The notes beneath the pieces were generated by a model, which ran no database searches, was not told where the DNA came from, and was given only the letters and a program-made list of their open reading frames with translations. A stretch of DNA of 64,000 nucleotides from DAOUJI01 sp965219565 (GTDB lineage: Bacteria > Chloroflexota > Dehalococcoidia > Lucifugimonadales > JAGWBF01). Made by a program: the position numbers and the translations under genes. Below, in pieces: positions 18,929-31,500 of this stretch (the first letter of the stretch is position 1; every line of letters begins with the position of its first letter). The stretch lies in assembly GCA_965219565.1 (NCBI GenBank), contig OZ244780.1:2604001-2668000 (forward strand), given 5' to 3'.

Positions 18929-18984
18929 CTAAGGGTGCTCCCTCGTTGTTCTGTTTCGTCAGGCACGAGGTCTGTTGACCGGCA

Positions 18985-19134
18985 AACCCATAAAGACAGT
19001 AAGGACTCTTCATCCACTTGGTAAGGCCGAAACGCTACTTTCCCAACGACACTTTGTTAGCTCTGAAGAGCGCCGGTTTGCTAACTGCTAATAGCAATAT
19101 GTTCGCGCTGAGTGTAGATATGCTACTTTCGCCC
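18985..19134 (-). repeat. Conserved intergenic element, copy B
   Basis: Same core CACTTGGTAAGGCCGAAACG, then CAACGACACTTTGTTAGC, GAAGAGCGCC and GTTTGCTAACTGCTAATAGC. It starts about 55 nt upstream of the LRR-2 start, so it is either leader RNA or promoter for the five-cistron set. Its distal side runs straight into a truncated HTH gene, as in copy D. Confidence 0.75.
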
Positions 19135-19136
19135 CT

Positions 19137-19273
19137 TCATGGGCCTCTACCCGGACGGCGGGCGATCTCCGCCCACGGCAGGCCGGATGCGTGCTGGACC
19201 GCTCCAGGCGTTGCGGGAAGTCGTCGGGGAAAACGTGGGTCCTTCGGCTGTAGTAGGCGCGCTGTCTCAGCAT
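19137..19273 (-). pseudogene. Truncated HTH regulator gene next to element copy B
   Basis: Begins MLRQRAYYSRRTHVFPDDF like the intact HTH gene at 39194-39439, then shifts frame after PQRLER, and its 3' half is missing. The breakpoint (GCCCCTTCATGGGCCTCTAC) is the same as in the relic at 42670-42807, so both descend from one truncated version. Confidence 0.7.
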
Positions 19274-19401
19274 CGAGCCGGTCCTTCAAAGTCACGCGTT
19301 GGCGCTCTCTCCCTACGGGAGCGTCCAGGCCGTGCGGCAACCGCGCGACAGACGGGACCGGGACGCTTCCGCCGCCGCCTGGTCCGCTCCCAGGGAATGA
19401 G

Positions 19402-19456
19402 AGGCCCGGTCCGGGCGGGACCAACCCCCGCCCTGGACATCCATGTGTGCGGGCCT
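19402..19456 (-). terminator. Nested hairpin downstream of the Calx-beta giant
   Basis: Outer arms AGGCCCG/CGGGCCT, inner perfect arms GGGCGGG-ggttggt-CCCGCCC, about 90 nt beyond the stop at 19544. No strong U-run on the minus strand, so termination is inferred. Preceded by AAAAGGCCCGCACACATGG, which is also present after the FN3 giant. Confidence 0.5.
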
Positions 19457-19543
19457 TTTGCGTTGGCCGGGGCCCTGGACGACGACGCTCCGCGCAGGGG
19501 GTCCCGCCGGTCCATCGCGGCTACGGCTAAGGTTCTTCCGCCG

Positions 19544-22500
19544 TTATATATCGAGCCAGTTGGATTTCTTGCCCTCCCCGGCGGAATTCACCGCCGCCAC
19601 CCGGTAGCGGTACTCCACGCCTTCCTCCACGTTGTCATCGGTGTAGGTCATGGCCTTGCCGGCCGCGTCGATGGTGGCGTACTTCGTCATCGGTCGTCCG
19701 TTGAGTTGGCCGTTTTGGAGTTCGGCCCGATAGATCACGTAGTGGACAACGGCGGAGCCTGCAGGCGCTTTCCAGGTCAGCTCTATCTCACCCTCCGAGA
19801 CTTTGCCTTTCAGGTCTTGCGGCCTACCGGGAAGCGGCTCCACAGTCGCCTCCACGGTGAAGGAGACCGTCAAAGTCCCCAGCACATTACCGTCCTTCGA
19901 GGAGGCCGTGGCCTTCAGGTTGTAGTCACCGACAGGCAGGCCCTCTCCGTTGAGTTCATCCTCCCCCTCGTCCCCGTAGAGGGAGTAGGGGGCGGTGCCT
20001 TCGGTCCGGCCCACGTTCTTTTCCCCGGTAAGTTCCAGCCTCACGCTGCCGATCTCCTCGCCGGACTTGGTATCGACCCTGATGCCGTAGCTGCCGCTGG
20101 CCGGGTAGTCCAGCGTCAGGGTGCTGCCGTCCCTCCAGTGTTCCCAAAGAATTTCCTGGTAGGGGCCGGAGGTGTCCACCAGCGTGAACCCGGTAAGCGG
20201 CCCGGGCCCGGCTTCCGGCGCCACCTCCCCCGTGGCAACGCTGGTCAGCGATTCCTCGTTGCCCCCGTCATCGGTGAAGGACACCTCCACCGTGAGGGTC
20301 TTGCCCTCGTCGTCTTCGGCGAGGGTGTAGGTAGCGTCCGTCGCGCCCTGAATGTTCGTGTCGTCAGCCACCCACTGGTAGCTGTACGAAACGCTGGTGA
20401 GCCCGTCCTCGTCGGCAATGCCCGACGTGTCGGCAGTCAGCGTCTGGCCCACCCGGGCCGTGCCGGTGATGGTCGGAGCTCCGGTGGCGTGAGTATTTTC
20501 CTGAGCCGGGTCGTCGTTCGAGGAATCTTCCTGTTCCTCTTCATCTGCCTGAGCACCCACCGGGCCGGCGGGCGCGCTGGGCCGGGTTTCCTCATTGCCC
20601 GCATTATCGGTGAAGGACACCTTCACCTTGACGGTCTTGCCCTCGTCGGCGTCGGTCAGGGTGTAGCTGGAGCCGGTGGCGTCCTGAATATCCGCGTCGG
20701 CGTTCCCGTCGTTCCTGACCCACTGGTAGGTGAAAGTCACGCTGTCCAGCCCGTCCTCGTCGGCGATGCCCGCTACGTCCACCGTTAGCGTTTGGCCTAC
20801 TTGCGGAGTGCCGCCGATGGTCGGAGCGCCGGTGGCGGGAGTGTTGGGCGTTGCGACCGACATCCCCAGCACCGCCGGGCTGGTAAGCATCTCTTCGTTG
20901 CCTGCATCGTCGGTGAAGGTGACCCGCACCGCGATGGCCTTGCCCTCGTCGTCCTCCGAGAGAGTATAGGTAGACTCGGTGGCGCCCGGGACCTCCGTTG
21001 TGGTGGTTCCGTCGATGAAGAGCCATTGATAGTTGAAGGAAACCTTAGTCAGACCGTCCTCGTCCTCTATGCCGGAGGTGTCCGCTGTCAGCGTTTGCCC
21101 GGCGAACGGCGTGCCCGCGATGCCTGGAACGCCGGTGGCGCGATTGTTGTCCGGTCCTGATTCGTCTGCCCGCCCCGGAAGAGACGCATGTGCAGGAGTC
21201 GCGGTCACTTCATCCGAGGGCGGGCCTTCTCCAGCCCGGTGGACCGCTATGACCCGAACGGTGTACGGAACACCGCCATCCAACGCCTCGATGGTGTGTT
21301 CGTAGGGAGTGTATCCCCAGATGTTCGGGTCGTCCGGGTCATCGACCGTCAACACATACTGATCGCTACCCTCCCAGCGGTCGGCAGCCTTCTTCCACTG
21401 TATTCTGTATTCTGTTACTGCCGAACCCTTGTCTTCAAACGGAGCCCTCCAGGTGGCGTGCAACTGGCCTGCTTCCCCAGGGGACACCTCCAGCCACCAT
21501 GCCTCGGAGGGCGTGTGGTTTGTCAAGTATTTGTCTGTGAAGAACGGTGCACGGTTCCCGGCCAGGTCTCTGATTGGGGGGTCCGGATCGACCGGCATAT
21601 CGATGTGGTGAATCCATACTTCAGGCCCCCACCCCACCGGCCGGTCCAGCGTAAGGATCAGCTGGTTGCCACTAACTTCGAGGTCTGTAATCTCATGGTG
21701 AATTTCGTTGTATTCCACATAGAGAACCCTGGACGAGGGCGTCGGATTGGCCGACAACTCCTCATCGAAGGTAACCTTCACGATGTTGTCCTTAACCTCG
21801 CCGCTAACGAATTTCGGGCCTTCGGTAACCGCGTCGTCCGTCGCGTCGCTGACAGGAGTGATCTCGTTCGCTTTAATGCACATAGTGTATTTGCCGTCAC
21901 CGTTTGTCCCGGTGTTGTCAAATGTGGAGAACTCTGCGCTATACCAGTGGAACCCTCCAGGGTGAACAACGTTGAATGAATATATCCCGTCCAGCAGCTC
22001 TACGCCCCTGAACGGCAGCTTCAGATCGTCCAAGTACAGTGTCCAGTCAGCTACCAGGTCCAATGAGACCGCCCAAATCGACGCTGTTTCCCAGTCGTGG
22101 GAGCCTGCCCCTATGCTTATGGTTAGATTGGAGAAGCCCGGCACAGCGAAAGGCGGTCTGTAGTAGAGCGCTTCCGGCAATACTTCGATGTGAATGTTAA
22201 TGACGGTGTACTTCGTGCCGTTGTAGGTGAAGTGGTCTTTGTCAATACTCGAATCTGTATTCGCTGCGTGGTAGATGTAATCGTGGTTCGAGCCGTGATG
22301 GTTGTCGAACGTCACGACCGCGCGCCAGATCGCGCCGTTGCAATTGTCTTCCGTCGGCTGCGCCTCTTCCTGGTTCATGATAGTCAGCGTCGCCGTCGCC
22401 GGATCCTCTGCGATGAGTCCGCCCGGGAGGGTCTCGAAGCCCAGCTCCACCATCTCGTCGTCGTCTTCGACAGTATCGTCGACGGCGATCACGGTGAAGG

Positions 22501-25500
22501 ATTTCGAGGTGTCGCCGGTGCTGAAGACCACATTGCCCGGCACTCCCGACCAGTCGCTCTCGTCGGCCCCGTTTCGACCCTCCGCGGTTAGTGCAACGTT
22601 CATATCGTACGGGGCCGGCTCGTTAAGCTGCACCGTCACTATGGCGTCGGGACCGCCCTCGGTGGCCTCGTAGCTGGGCGCATCGTAGGAGACCCGAACG
22701 GCGTCTTGAATCGTCACCGTGGCCTGGGTGACACTCCCAGCGCTGGTTCCCTCCGGCAACGTCCCAAACGCCAGCACGAGCTGCTCGTCGTCCTCATCTT
22801 CGAGGTCGACCAACGGTTGCACCTGGAAGCTGGCCGAGGTTTGATACTGGGCAAAGGTCACAGTGGTGGGCGCGCCTGAGTAGTCCTCGCCCCCGGCGGT
22901 GCTCTGGGATGACACGATGATGGGGATATCGATCGCGCTGTCCGGAGCGTCGCTCAGGACGAGCTCGACGTCGGCATTGTCTAAACCCTCGCGCACGTCA
23001 TAGTCCTTGTCTGCGAACGAAACCCTCACCTCCACTTGGTCGGGGTCCTGGTTTTCCTCGGATATCGCCAGGACGGAAACGATTACGTCGTCCGCGGTAA
23101 CTGTCCCGTACTCCCCGGACCCTGTGACCTCGTGGCTCAGGGTCACCTCGGTGCTGGTGTCCACGTCGCCTGCGCTGACGGTGACCGTCTGGGGCGTCTC
23201 CCAGTTCTCGGACGTGAAGGTCAGAGTGGACGGCGTCACCGACACGTCGGTGCCGGCGTGGCCGCTGACGGTAACGGTCACGTCGGCGGTCGGTTGAGAG
23301 TCGAGGACCACCGTGTAGCTGCCGCCGGTGGCGTCGCCCTCGATCACGGTCAGGGACGTCGGGGCGATGGCCACCCCTGCGGCGTCATTCTCGGTGATCG
23401 TGACCGTGACGCTTTCGGCGGTCACCGAGGCATACTCCCCGGTTCCGTTGACCGCGTGGCTCAGGATCACAGCTTGATCCGCAGCCGCGTCTTCGTCCTG
23501 GGCCGCGCTGACGGTGACCGTCTGGGGCGTCTCCCAGTTGTCGGACGTGAAGGTCAGGGTGGACGGCGCCACCGATACGTCAGTCCCATCGTGGCCGCTG
23601 ACGGTGACGGTCACGTCGGCGGTCGGTTGAGAGTCGAGGACCACGGTGTAGCTGGCGCCGGTGGCGTCGCCCTCGGTCACGGTCAACTCATTCGGGTCGA
23701 TGGCCACCCCGACGGCGTCATTCTCGGTGATCGTGACCGTGACGCTTTCGGCGGTCACCGAGGCATACTCCCCGGCTCCGTTGACCGCGTGGCTCAGGAT
23801 CACAGCTTGATCCGCAGCCGCGTCTTCGTCCTGGGCCGCGCTGACAGTGACCGTCTGGGCGGTGCCCCAGCTCTCGGACGTGAAGGTCAGGCTGGTCTTG
23901 TCCACCGATACGTCCGTCCCGCCGTGTCCGCTGATGTCAATGGTCACGTCGGCGGTCGGTTGAGAGTCGAGGACCACGGTGTAGCTGGTGCCGGTGGCGT
24001 CGCCCTCGGTCACGGTTAGGGCAGTCGGGGCGATGCTCACCCTGGCCGCGTCGTCCTCTTCTATGGTGACGGTGACGCTGTCGGTGGTGACCGCCTGGTA
24101 TTCTGCTGCCCCGCTGACCGCGTGGCTCAGGGTCACGGCCTCGTCCGTCGCCGCGTCGTCGTCCTGGGCCGCGCTGACCGTCACCGTCTGGGCGGTGCCC
24201 CAGTTCTCGGAAGTGAAGGTCAGAGTGGATGGAGTCACCGACACGTCGGTCCCATCGTGGCCGCTGATGGTGACCGTCACGTCGGCGGTCGGTTGAGAGT
24301 CGAGGACCACGGCGTAGCTGGCGCCGGTGGCGTCGCCCTCGGTCACAGTCAACTCATTCGGGCCGATGCTCACCCTGGCCGCGTCGTCCTCATCTATGGT
24401 GACGGTGACGCTGTCGGTGGTGACCGCCTGGTATTCTGCTGCCCCGCTGACGGCGTGGCTCAGGGTCACGGCCTCGTCCGGGGCCGCATCGTCGTCCTGG
24501 GCCGCGCTAACGGTGACCGTCTGGGGCGTCTCCCAGTTCTCGGACGTGAAGGTCAGGACCGTGTCGGACAGAGCGATGTCGGTGTCGGCGTGTCCGCTGA
24601 TGGTGACGGTCACCTCGGCGGTCGGTTGAGAGTCCAGCACCACCGTGTAGCTGGCTCCGGTGGCGTCGCCCTCGATCACGGTTAGGGCAGTCGGGTCGAT
24701 GGCCACTCCTGCGGCGTCATTCTCGGTGATGGTCACCTCGACATCGGCGGCGTTGACGGAGGCATACTCCCCGGTTCCGCTGACGGTGTGGCTCAGGGTC
24801 ACGGCCTCGTCCGTCGCCGCGTCGTCGTCCTGGGCCGCGCTGACGGTGACGGTCTGGGGCGTCTCCCAGTTCCCGGACGTGAAGGTCAGGGTGGTCTTGT
24901 CCAGGGTCACGTCGGTGCCGGCGTGGCCGCTGATGGTGACGGTCACGTCGGCGCTGGGCTGGGTGTCCAGCACCACCGTGTAGGAGCTATCGCCGCCTTC
25001 CGGCACGGTCAGCTCAGTGGGGTCGATGCTCACCCCGGCGCTGTCGTCCTCATCAATGGTGACGGTGACGCTGGGGATGTCCCCGGCAGAGACGGCGGCA
25101 TACTCCCCGGCCCCGCTGACGGCGTGGCTCAGGGTCACGGCCGGGTCCGCAGCCGCGTCGTCGTCCTGGCCTGCGGTGACGCTGATGCTCTGGGCGACGT
25201 TCCAGTTCGCAGGGGTGAAGGTCAGCTCGTCATTGGTCAGGGTTTGCCCGGACAGGGACAGGTCCGTGTCTGTATGCCCGCTTATGGTGACGCTCACGTC
25301 GGCGCTGGGCTGGGTGTCCAGCACCACCGTGTAACTCGCGGTGCTCCCCTCCACCACGGTCAGGGCGGTGGGGTTGATGCTCACCCCGGCTGCGTCGTCC
25401 TCGTCTATCGTGACGGTGACGCTGGGGATGTCCCCGGCAGAGACGGCTGCGTACTCGCTGGCCCCGCTGACGGCGTGGCTCAGGGTCACGGCCGGGTCCG

Positions 25501-28500
25501 CCGCCGCGTCGGCGTCCTGGTCGGCGGCGACGGTGACGCTCTGGGCCTGGTTCCAGTTGACGGACGTGAAGGTCAGGGTCTCGGCGCTCAGGTTCAGGTT
25601 ACTGCCTGTATGCCCGCTTATGGTGACGCTCACGTCGGCGCTGGGCTGGGTGGTCAGCACCACCGTGTAGCTCCCGCTCGACCCTTCCATAATCTCCAGG
25701 AATTGGGGAGTTACCGTTACTCGGGGAAAGTCGTCCTCGGAGATTGTGACCAACACTCCCGGAATGGTGTGGTCGGCGAAGTTGGCGCCGCTGACCCCAT
25801 GGCTGATTCGCACCACCGGGTCCTGCAGGGCGTCGTCATCGTGGGCGGCCCGCACCGTAACCGTCTGCGGCAGGTTCCAGTTGCCGGTCGTGAAGACGAG
25901 AGATGCCTCCTCGGTCGTTATATCGTTGTTGGCGCCGTCTTCGACCGAGACGGTGACTGTCACGTCACTGGTGGGCGGCTCACTCAGAACCACCTCATAG
26001 ACATTGCTGCCGCCCTCAATCACGGTCAGCGACTGTTCCGACTCAGTTACGCCTACCTGGATTATCTCCTGCTCCTCAGGGGAATCCACGATGGTGACGT
26101 TGACGCCTTCTACGGTGACAAAGCCGTAGTCCCCGCCGCTCACGGTGTGATTGAGGGTCACCTGGATGTTGGTGGACACGGAACCAGCGTTTAGCGTCAC
26201 TGTCTGTGGCGTGTCCCAGTTCTGACTGGTGAAGGTGAGAGCGTCGGCGACCAGGGTCTCTCCGGACAGCAATAACTCCGTGCCGACATGACCGTCGACT
26301 GTCACGGTTACGTCGCCGGTCGGCTGCGTGTCCAGCACCACCGTGTAGGAGTTGCTCTGGCCCTCAATCACGGTTAGGGCTGTCGGGTCGATGCTCACCC
26401 CCGCCTCGTCGTCCTCGTCTATGGTGACGGTGACGCTGGGGATGTCCCCGGCAGAGATCGCGGCGTAATCCACGGCCCCGCTGACGGCGTGGCTCAGGGT
26501 CACGGCCTCGTCAGCCGCCGCGTCGTCGTCCTGGCCTGCGGTGATCATGACCGTCTGGGGCTGGTTCCAGTTGTCAGGGGTGAAGGTCAGCTCGTCATTG
26601 GTCAGGGTCTGCCCGGACAGGGACAGGTCCGTCCCGGCATGGCCGGTGACGGCGACCGTCACGTCGGCGCCGGGCTGGGTGTCCAGCACCACGGTGTAGC
26701 TCGCCGTGCTCCCCTCCACCACGGTCAGGGCGGTGGGGTTGACGCTCACCCCGGCTGCGTCGTCCTCGTCTATGGTGACGGTGACGCTGGGGATGTCCTC
26801 GGCAGAGACGGCGGCGTACTCCACGGCCCCGCTGACGGCGTGGCTCAGGGTCACGGCGGCGTCCGCAGCCGCGTCATCGTCCTGGCCTGCGGTGACCGTC
26901 ACTGTTTGGGCGACGTTCCAGTTGTCAGGGGTGAAGGTCAGGGTCTCGTCGCTCAGGTTCAGGTCGGACCCCGAATGGCCGCTTATGGTGACGGTCACGT
27001 CGGCGCTGGGCTGGGTGTCCAGCACCACGGTGTAGCTCGCCGTGCTCCCCTCCACCACGGTCAGGGCGGTGGGGTTGATGCTCACCCCGGCTGCGTCGTC
27101 CTCGTCTATGGTGACGGCGACGCTGGGGATGTCCCCGGCAGAGACGGCGGCATACTCCCCGGCCCCGCTGACGGCGTGGCTCAGGGTCACGGCCGGGTCC
27201 GCAGCCGCGTCGGCGTCCTGGTCGGCGGTGACGCTGATGCTCTGGGCGACGTTCCAGTTCGCAGGGGTGAAGGTCAGGCTGGACGGCGCCACCGATACGT
27301 CGGTGCCATCGTGGCCGCTGATGGTAACGGTCACCTCGGCGCTGGGCTGGGTGTCCAGCACCACCGTGTAGGAGTTATCGCCGCCTTCCGGCACAGACAT
27401 CTCAGTGGGGTCGATGCTCACTCTGGCCGCGTCGTCCTCTTCAATGGTGACGGTGACGCTTTCGGCCGTGACGTTCTGGTACTCCTCGGCTCCTGCGACG
27501 CCGTGGCTCAGGGTCACAGCCTGGTCCGTCACCGCGTCTTCGTCCTGGGCCGCGCTGACCGTCACCGTCTGGGGCGTCTCCCAGTTCCCGGACGTGAAGG
27601 TCAGAGTGGATGGAGTCACCGACACGTCGGTGCCGGCGTGGCCGCTGATGTCAACGGTCACGTCGGCGGTCGGTTGAGAGTCGAGGACCACGGTGTAGCT
27701 GGCGCCGGTGGCGTCGCCCTCGGTCACGGTTAGGGCAGTCGGGTCGATGGCCACCCCGACGGCGTCATTCTCGGTGATCGTGACCGTGACGCTTTCGGCG
27801 GTCACCGAGGCATACTCCCCGGTTCCGTTAACCGCGTGGCTCAGGATCACAGCTTGATCCGCAGCCGCGTCGTCGTCCTGGGACGCGCTGACGGTGACCG
27901 TCTGGGGCGTCTCCCAGTTCTCGGACGTGAAGGTCAGGGTGGATGGAGTCACCAACACGTCGGTGCCGGCGTGTCCGCTGATGGTGACGGTCACGTCGGC
28001 GGTCGGTTGAGAGTCGAGGACCACGGTGTAGGAGTTATCGCCGCCTTCCGGCACGGTCAGGGACGTCGGGGCGATGGCCACCCCGACGGCGTCATTCTCG
28101 GTGATCGTGACCGTGACGCTTTCGGCGGTCACCGAGGCATACTCCCCGGTTCCGTTGACCGCGTTGCTCAGGATCACAGCTTGATCCGCAGCCGCGTCTT
28201 CGTCCTGGGCCGCGCTGACGGCGACCGTCTGGGCGGCATTCCAGTTCTCAGACGTGAAGGTCAGGCTGGTCTTGTCCAGGCTCACGTCGGTGCCGGCGTG
28301 TCCGCTGATGGTGACGGTCACCTCGGCGCTGGGCTGGGTGTCCAGGACCACCGTGTAGCTGGCGCCGGTGGCGTCGCCCTCGGTCACAGTCAGTTCAGTG
28401 GGGTCGATGCTCACCGCCGCCGCGTCGTCCTCATCCATGGTGACGGTGACGCTCTCGGCGGTGATCGCCTGGTACTCCTCGGCTCCCGCGACGGCGTGGG

Positions 28501-31500
28501 CCAGGGTCACGGCCTGGTCCGTCACCGCGTCTTCGTCCTGGGCCGCGCTGACGGTGACCTTCTGGGCGGTGCCCCAGCTCTCGGAAGTGAAGGTCAGAGT
28601 GGATGGAGTCACCGACACGTCGGTCCCATCGTGGCCGCTGATGGTGACCGTCACGTCGGCGCTGGGCTGGGTGTCCAGGACCACCGTGTAGGAGTTATCG
28701 CCGCCTTCCGGCACGGTCAGGGTTGTAGGGTCGATGCTCACTCTCGCCGCGTCGTCCTCTTCTATGGTGACGGTGACGCTGTCGGGGTCGATGCCGTTGT
28801 AGAGCGTGTCTTCGACGCTGCCGACCGTGTGGGCCAGGGTCACAGCCTGGTCTGAGGCCGCGTCTTCGTCCTGGGCCGCGTTGACGGTGACCGTCTGGGG
28901 CGTCTCCCAGTTGCCGGAGGTGAAGGTCAGGGTGGACGGAGTCACCGACACGTCGGTGCCGGCGTGGCCGCTGATGGTGACGGTCACGTCGCCGGTCGGC
29001 TGAGAGTCGAGGACTACGGTGTAGTCGGCGCTGCCGCCCTCCACCACCGTCAATGCCGTCGAGTCGATGCTCACCCCGGCGCTGTCGTCGTCGGTGATCG
29101 TGACCTGCTGTGCAGCGACCGGAAGAGTGAGCTCTGCTGTAGCTCCTCTCACCTCCAGTGTCTCGTCGTCTTCGTCGATCGAGTCGTCCGCCGGAACCAG
29201 CAACATCGTGGCAGTACCCTGGGGTTGACCTGAGTCAATCGTCAGTACGGCGGGCAATGCCGAATAGTCCGAATCTGAAGTTGTCAGGTTGCTCACCGAC
29301 AGCATGACCTGTGTGTCGACGATACGCTTACTGCCCCCTTCCAGGGTTGCTGTGACGGACAACTCTTGCAGCCCTGCGTCCTCCGGGATTCTATTCATGT
29401 CCAGCGAGAGGGTGATGCCCGTAGGCGCGGCGTCATCATCGGTGATGACGATCCGCAGTCCGGCAACCGGGAGGCCGGGGTCCGCGTTGCTCCCGCGCAC
29501 CGCCAGCTGCTCCTGGCCTTCGTGGAGGTCGTCGTTAACTACGGTCAGACTTAACGTTGTGGTCCCAGTCGTACTGCCGGCGGGGATGGTCAGCGTTACA
29601 TCCGCCGGCGCCGAATAGTCCTCGCCGTCAGTGGCGGTGACGCCTTGTACGCTCAGCGATATTGGCGTGTCCTCCATGCGGGACCCGCCGCCGGTCAGCG
29701 TTGCCGTCACCTGGAGGTCCACGTCACCGGCGTCCTCGTCGACCTGCTCCGGCGTTACCGACAGCTTGATCCCGGTGGGTTCGGTGTCGTTGTCGGTGAT
29801 GGTCACTCCCGCCGCCGTCACCGCCAGCCCGCTGGCTGCGCCGCTGACTTGGACGGTCTCGTTCCCCTCGGCGATCACGTCGTCCGTCGGCGTCAGGGTC
29901 AGCGTCGCGGTCCCCTGCATCTCGCCCGCGGGGATGGTCACGGTGACGCTGTCCGCAGTGAAGTCCTCGGCGCTGGCCGCCGCTGTCGTCTTGGTGGTTG
30001 TGGTGGTCCCGCCCTGGCCGTCTGGGGTTTCCTCTACGAATGTCAGGGACGCCTCCGCCATGGACAGGACGACCTCGGTGTCCACCCCACGCGCGTCGCC
30101 GTCAGTGAATGCCGCAGTTACGTCCAGGGTGGTCGCACCCGCTCCCTCGTCCACTGTGTCAGGAGCTACCGTCAGCGTCACGCCCGTGGGCAGAGCATCG
30201 TTGTCGGTGATGGTGATCGGGAACGGGTCCACTTCCAGCCCGGTAGCCGTCCCGGTCACCTGAACCGTCTCGTTGCCCTCCGCAAACAGGTCGTCCACCG
30301 GCGTCAGGGTCAGCGTTCCCGTCCCAATCCTCTCGCCCGCGAGAATGACCAGCGTAGCGCCCGTTGCCGTGTAGTCGTCACCCTCCGCTGCGCTTCCTCC
30401 GGAAACCCACACCGACACCTCGGTGTCCACTGCCAGGGTGTTCGCCCCGCCGGGCAAGGTCGCTTCGACTGTGATCTCCGTAGCGCCGGCGTCCTCGGCC
30501 ACCGCTTTGGGTGTCGCCGTCAGCAACACCGTGTCGGGAGAATCGTCGTCGTCCAGGATTCTCCCAACGGTGGAGAATACGCCCAAGGGAAAGTCCCCGG
30601 TAGTTCCGGAGTCGGCGCCCTCGGTAGCACCGGTCAGCACCACCTGGAAGAGTTCGTTCCGCTCGAACACGGCATCTTCATTGGTTGGCACAGTGAGCGT
30701 CGTGGAGGTATCTCCTGCGGGGATGGTCACCTTGCCGCTGGAGCTCGTGTAGTCCGCGTCCGGTGTGGCCCGGCCGTCCGGCGAAGGGTCTCCCTCGTAT
30801 TCCCTAGTCTCCCACTCCACGTCTACCGGGGCATCGGTCGGGAGGGACAGGGACACGGTGAATTGCATCACTTTGCCTTCCACTGTCTCGGAAGCCGCAA
30901 TCGATCCCTCATTGGGCGTCCCCGGCCCCTCGCCTGGCGCCACGGGCCTCACCGACACCGAGGATTCGTCTTCGTCCAGGATGGTGACGCTTGCGGCGCT
31001 CTTCTTCTTGTCCAGGGGCCGCCCCAGGGACGTGACCTCGGTAATCTTCACCTTCAGCGTTTCGTCGGGGTCAACCACGCCGTCAACCAAGGTAGCTATA
31101 GTGATGACGCCGAACCGTTGGCCCGCCGGTATGGTCAATGTGCCGCTGGGCGCGGTGTAGTCCTCGCCGGACTTCGCATTGCCTGCGGTCTCGTACTCGA
31201 CCTCCACGGGGGCCGTGGTGTCGGCGCCGGTCAGCTGCACCGTGAAGGTCGCGTTCTCCCCCTCGGTTACGTGCTCGGCGTCTGCGAATAGGGCCACCCC
31301 CACGTTATCGTCATCCCTGATACGGATCTCCGCCGAGCTCTGGTCCTCGTCTATCTCCACCCTCTTTCCGCCGATTAACGTCACGGTGAAGGTCTCGATC
31401 CTCGCCTCGAAGAGGGAATCGTCCACGAGGTTAACTTTGAAGGTCCCTGTGGTCTGCCCCGCCGGGATGACGACGCGGCCGCCGGCTTCCACGTAGTCCT

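Noticed and set aside
18985..19134. Cyclic-di-GMP (GEMM) riboswitch in the conserved element
   Set aside because: The element lacks the expected paired GCAAACC / ACGCAAAGCC / GGTAGC signature in order on either strand.
19402..19456. Plus-strand intrinsic terminator (CGGGCCTTTT)
   Set aside because: There is no plus-strand gene upstream to terminate; the hairpin lies just after the minus-strand giant and is better treated as its 3' structure.
23030..29075. CRISPR-like or satellite array
   Set aside because: The repeat unit is ~335 bp, continuous without spacers, and translates into Calx-beta-like domains in one frame.
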